From Betaproteobacteria bacterium (lineage in GTDB: Bacteria > Pseudomonadota > Gammaproteobacteria > Burkholderiales > Burkholderiaceae_C): DNA of 9,824 nucleotides. The stretch's first letter is position 1; each line of letters opens with the position of its first letter. The notes below the pieces were generated by a model, which made no database searches, was not told the DNA's origin, and saw only the letters and a program-made list of their open reading frames with translations. Made by a program: the position numbers and the translations under genes. The DNA lies in assembly GCA_025354965.1 (NCBI GenBank), contig JANXLW010000217.1:1-9824 (forward strand). The letters run 5' to 3'. Below, piece after piece: positions 7,131 through 9,824 of this stretch.

Positions 7131-7826
7131 TTAACCGATCGTGACTTTGATCGATTCGAGTCCCGTCACGCTGCCCAACATGGTGTCGCCAGTCACCACG
7201 GCGGCCACACCTTCCGGGGTACCGGTATAAATCAGGTCGCCGGGCTGCAATTCCCAGGCGGCCGACAGGTGTTCGATGGTCTCGGCAATGTTCCAGATCA
7301 GTTTGGACACATTGCTGCGCTGGCGATGCTGGCCGTTCACCTGTAGCGAAATCTCGGCGTTGCCAATCTCGCCGGCAGCTGACGCGGGCGTGATCGGGCC
7401 GATTGGTGCCGCATGGTCAAAACCCTTGCCGATGCACCAGGGACGGCCCTGTTTTTTCATTTCGTTTTGCAAGTCGCGCCGTGTCATGTCCAGACCTACG
7501 GCGTAACCGAAAATGTGTTTGTGCGCGTCAGCAGCCTTGATGTTCTTGCCACCGCTGCCGATGGCCACGACCAGCTCGATTTCGTGGTGCAGGTTGGTGG
7601 TCAGGCTGGGGTAGGGCATGGTGCCGCACTCGCCGGCGTTAACCGCCACCACGGCATCGGCCGGCTTCATGAAGAAAAAGGGCGGCTCGCGCCCGCTAAA
7701 GCCCATCTCTTTGGCGTGATCCTCGTAGTTGCGTCCGACGCAATAGATCCGGTGCACCGGAAAACGCAGGGCTGTGCCCAACACGGCAACGGATACCGTT
7801 GGCGCGGGATTGAAAACGTAGTTCAT
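7131..7826 (-). CDS. Fumarylacetoacetate hydrolase (FAH) family protein, fumarylpyruvate hydrolase-like
   Basis: This 231-aa single-domain enzyme of the FAH superfamily is expected to cleave a C-C bond in an acylpyruvate-type substrate using a divalent metal. Visible hallmarks are IYCVGRNYEDHAKEM at 27-41, PFFFMKPADAVV at 49-60, the metal ligands E82 and E84 in HHEIE and D113 in GLDMTRRDLQ, K134 in CIGKGFDHAAP, and TGTPEGV at 201-207. The length and the 'GRNYEDHAKEMGF...PPFFFMKPADAV' block resemble fumarylpyruvate hydrolases of the gentisate pathway and the FAHD1-type acylpyruvases. No gentisate dioxygenase or maleylpyruvate isomerase is in the window, so the substrate is not settled and I give no symbol. 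It starts 12 bases after the ABM-domain gene, with a weak GAGAG site upstream, and is probably co-transcribed with it. Confidence 0.93.
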   Translation of the reverse strand: MNYVFNPAPTVSVAVLGTALRFPVHRIYCVGRNYEDHAKEMGFSGREPPFFFMKPADAVVAVNAGECGTMPYPSLTTNLHHEIELVVAIGSGGKNIKAADAHKHIFGYAVGLDMTRRDLQNEMKKQGRPWCIGKGFDHAAPIGPITPASAAGEIGNAEISLQVNGQHRQRSNVSKLIWNIAETIEHLSAAWELQPGDLIYTGTPEGVAAVVTGDTMLGSVTGLESIKVTIG

Positions 7827-7838
7827 GGGATTTTTCTC

Positions 7839-8141
7839 TCAAGCTGATTTGCTGACCAGTTCAAAGTGCTCGACCACCGGGGCACCAGCAAAAAATGGAC
7901 CCACTATGGCACGCCAGTTGGCAAACGCCGGAGATTGGCGAAAGCCCACCGTATGGTCTTGCAGCGTGTCCCAGAAAACCTGCAGGATGTAGCGCTCGCT
8001 GCTTTCAATGCCACGATTGACTTTGTAGCCCTGAAACCCCTTGGCCTCATGGATGACAGTTTTCAGACCGCGCTGGATGGCCTCTTCAAAAGCGGCGTTC
8101 TGACCAGGGTGAATGCGGATGTCGGCGAGTTCGAGGATCAT
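7839..8141 (-). CDS. ABM-domain (antibiotic biosynthesis monooxygenase-like) small protein
   Basis: This 100-aa protein has the length and pattern of the ABM/dimeric ferredoxin-like fold. It starts with a beta strand (ILELADIRIHPGQ), has a helix beginning 'FEEAIQRGLKTVIHEAKGFQGYKV', the strand 'ERYILQVFWDTLQDHTVGFRQS', and ends with an 'F..P.V.HFELV' strand. Members act as small cofactor-free monooxygenases, haem-degrading enzymes or unassigned stress proteins, and sequence alone does not separate these. The start at 8141 has a good Shine-Dalgarno (GGAG six bases upstream). It is the first gene of the - strand run, is divergent from ycaO, and lies 12 bases ahead of the FAH-family gene, which suggests a shared metabolic role, though this is inference. 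Confidence 0.85.
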   Translation of the reverse strand: MILELADIRIHPGQNAAFEEAIQRGLKTVIHEAKGFQGYKVNRGIESSERYILQVFWDTLQDHTVGFRQSPAFANWRAIVGPFFAGAPVVEHFELVSKSA

Positions 8142-8170
8142 GAAAGTCTCCGGTGTGTCGGTTGCTGTTG

Positions 8171-8209
8171 CCTGGGTGCCAAGTTTACCTTCAGCCCGGC
8201 AGTGCCAGG
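8171..8209. repeat. Imperfect inverted repeat between the divergent ABM and ycaO genes
   Basis: CCTGGGTGCC (8171-8180) faces GGCAGTGCCAGG (8198-8209) across a 17-base spacer in the 98-base divergent intergenic region. The arms pair imperfectly (CCTGG and TGCC match, with a two-base length difference between them). It could be an operator shared by both promoters or a transcript hairpin. I found no convincing -35/-10 pair for either direction, so function is speculative. Confidence 0.25.
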
Positions 8210-8239
8210 TTGTTCCTGCGCTGCGGTATGCTGGTACCC

Positions 8240-9824
8240 ATGACCACTGAAAACTTTATTCTTGGCAAAGATGCCTCGCTTGAATCCACCATCACGAAGC
8301 TGCAGAACAAACTGCAGTCGCTTGGTTTTCATATTGAGGAGCGAAGTTGGTTGAACCCGGTGGAGGGCATCTGGTCGGTGCATATCCGGGATCGTGATTG
8401 CCCGCTGCTGTTTACCAACGGCAAGGGCGCCACCCGGCTGGCCTGCCTGGCCAGTGCCCTGGGTGAGTTCTTTGAGCGCCTGTCCACCAACTATTTCTGG
8501 ACCCACTATTACTTGGGCCCCAAGGTGGCTGACCGGCACTATGTGCACTATCCGCAGGAGCGCTGGTTTGAGGTGCCGGACGATGGCAGCTGGCCGGTTG
8601 ATTTGTTGAACCCGGGTCTGCACAAGTTTTACAACCCGCAAGGCAGCGTTGACGCCAGCAGCCTGGTGGAGTTCAATTCTGGCAACGTCGAGCGCGGTAT
8701 TTGCGCCATTCCCTATGTGCGCGAACGCGATGGCGTGGTCACATATTTTCCGGTCAACATCATTGGCAATCTGTATGTGAGCAATGGAATGTCGGCCGGT
8801 AACACCCGGGCTGAAGCGCGCACGCAGGCGTTGTCGGAGATTTTCGAGCGTCACATCAAGGGTCGCATCATCAGCGAAGGCATCTGTCTGCCCGATGTGC
8901 CGGAAGGCGTGATTGCACGTTATCCGCGTATTGCGGCGGGCGTTAAAGCCTTGCGTGCCGCCGGTTTTGGCATTCTGGTCAAGGACGCGTCGCTGGGTGG
9001 TCAATACCCGGTGATGAACGTCACCCTGTTGAATCCGCAGGACCAGGGCTGCTTTGCCAGCTTTGGCGCGCACCCACGCTTTGAGATTGCCCTGGAACGC
9101 GCCCTGACCGAACTATTGCAGGGCCGGGCCCTGGATGCGCTGGGCGGCTTTCCGGTGCCGGGTTTTGATCTGGAAGAGGTGGCGAGCTCGACCAATATCG
9201 AGATCCATTTTGTCGACTCCAGTGGCGTCATCCATTGGGCTTTTTTGGGTGATCAACCGGACTATCCGTTTTGCGACTGGAACTTCAGCAACACCACTGC
9301 CGAGGACTGCGCCTGGGCGGTAGACCGGATTCACCGTGACGCTCGGGAAATCTACATTGCCGACTTCACCCACCTGGGCGTTTATGCCTGCCGTATTCTG
9401 GTGCCCGGCATGTCCGAAATCTACCCGGTGGACGATCTCGAGTTCGAGAACAACAGTGTCGGCAACGATATTCGTGAAGCGATCTTGAATCTGCCCGAGC
9501 TGGACGATGAGGAATGCTCGGATCTGCTGGACACTTTGAATGAGTCCGCGCTGGCCGACCAGCGACCGGTGGCGGCGGCGATTGGACTGGCGGCGGATGC
9601 CGGATCGTTCTGGAGCGACCTGCGCGTGGGTGAACTCAAGACGCTGCTGGCGCTGGCCATTGGCGATGAAGCAGCGACGCTGGAGGGATGCGACTGGGTC
9701 CGGCATTTCGACCAGCTCAATGCGCAGCGCCGCAATGTTTATGCCTGTATTGAGAGCCTGATCAACCTGGCGGATATGGGCGACAGCGGCCCTTATCTGG
9801 ATGCCTTGCGTCAGCTTTACGGCG
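8240..9824 (+). CDS. ycaO: YcaO protein (ribosomal protein S12 methylthiotransferase accessory factor), 3' end cut by window edge
   Basis: The frame is open from 8240 to the window end, giving 528 residues of the roughly 586 in E. coli YcaO, which it resembles along its whole visible length. YcaO proteins bind ATP and activate backbone amides. The E. coli protein is linked to RimO-dependent beta-methylthiolation of ribosomal protein S12. Recognisable blocks are FTNGKGATRLA (58-68), ALGEFFERLSTNYF (73-86), NIIGNLYVSNGMSAGNTR (173-190), ALSEIFERHI (197-206) and CFASFGAHPRFEIALERALTELLQGR (271-296). The predicted ATP/Mg ligands E76, E79, E200, E203 and R287 are all present, one residue offset from E. 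coli. The C-terminal helical region begins near 430. The start at 8240 aligns with the E. coli N-terminus (MTTENFILGKDASLE versus MTQTFIPGKDAALE). An in-frame ATG at 8228 would add four residues. Neither has a strong Shine-Dalgarno. No leader peptide, dehydrogenase or transporter gene is adjacent, so a RiPP role is not indicated. Confidence 0.96.
   Translation, partial: MTTENFILGKDASLESTITKLQNKLQSLGFHIEERSWLNPVEGIWSVHIRDRDCPLLFTNGKGATRLACLASALGEFFERLSTNYFWTHYYLGPKVADRHYVHYPQERWFEVPDDGSWPVDLLNPGLHKFYNPQGSVDASSLVEFNSGNVERGICAIPYVRERDGVVTYFPVNIIGNLYVSNGMSAGNTRAEARTQALSEIFERHIKGRIISEGICLPDVPEGVIARYPRIAAGVKALRAAGFGILVKDASLGGQYPVMNVTLLNPQDQGCFASFGAHPRFEIALERALTELLQGRALDALGGFPVPGFDLEEVASSTNIEIHFVDSSGVIHWAFLGDQPDYPFCDWNFSNTTAEDCAWAVDRIHRDAREIYIADFTHLGVYACRILVPGMSEIYPVDDLEFENNSVGNDIREAILNLPELDDEECSDLLDTLNESALADQRPVAAAIGLAADAGSFWSDLRVGELKTLLALAIGDEAATLEGCDWVRHFDQLNAQRRNVYACIESLINLADMGDSGPYLDALRQLYG

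Noticed and set aside
8142..8239. Sigma-70 promoters for ycaO or the ABM gene
   Set aside because: TATGCT at 8227-8232 is too close to the ycaO ATG and its only TTG-type partner is 11 bases away. On the other strand CTGGCA/TAAACT has a 15-base spacer and poor matches.
8138..9073. 311-codon open frame on the - strand opposite the first half of ycaO
   Set aside because: The + strand frame matches YcaO residue by residue, including its ATP-binding residues. The antisence product has no recognisable motif and is the usual shadow of a GC-rich gene.
9113..9706. 197-codon open frame on the - strand opposite the second half of ycaO
   Set aside because: Same reason: it is antisense to the conserved YcaO frame and its product looks random in composition.
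8240..9824. YcaO as part of an azole/thioamide RiPP cluster
   Set aside because: It resembles the non-RiPP E. coli YcaO across its length, including the C-terminal region. No precursor peptide, E1-like partner, TfuA or exporter gene is next to it within the window.

Overview
The window looks like a housekeeping stretch of a betaproteobacterial chromosome, most likely the Comamonadaceae (Rhodoferax/Polaromonas-like). The basis is moderately high GC with GC-rich third codon positions and the style of the CysD, CysNC and YcaO proteins. This is an impression from sequence, not a database placement. No mobile element, rRNA, tRNA or CRISPR array is visible, and genes are tightly packed throughout.

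Region 1 (1-2562, + strand) holds the 3' part of cysD followed by a cysN-cysC fusion that overlaps it by one base (TAATG). Together they encode sulfate activation: CysD/CysN make APS from sulfate and ATP, and the fused C-terminal APS kinase converts it to PAPS.

Region 2 (about 2676-8141, - strand) is a run of co-directional genes with small gaps or overlaps, read from high to low coordinates. The order is: a 100-aa ABM-type monooxygenase-like protein; a FAH-family hydrolase (fumarylpyruvate hydrolase-like); a NUDIX hydrolase with a zinc ribbon; a candidate 43-aa hydrophobic small protein; a fusion of a DEDDh exonuclease with a UvrC/Cho-like GIY-YIG nuclease that keeps a four-cysteine cluster; an EcsC/DUF697-like helical protein; and a cytosolic diguanylate cyclase with a TPR-like N-terminal half and an intact GGDEF active site and inhibitory site. 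The last of these converges on cysNC across 113 bases in which I see no convincing terminator.

Region 3 (8240 to the window edge, + strand) is a large open gene cut by the window end. It encodes a YcaO protein closely resembling E. coli YcaO along its visible length. It diverges from the ABM gene across 98 bases that contain an imperfect inverted repeat.

I see no clearly new multi-gene system. The items most worth checking are the exonuclease/GIY-YIG fusion with its probable Fe-S cysteine set, the small hydrophobic ORF wedged between the NUDIX and nuclease genes, and the CysNC fusion.
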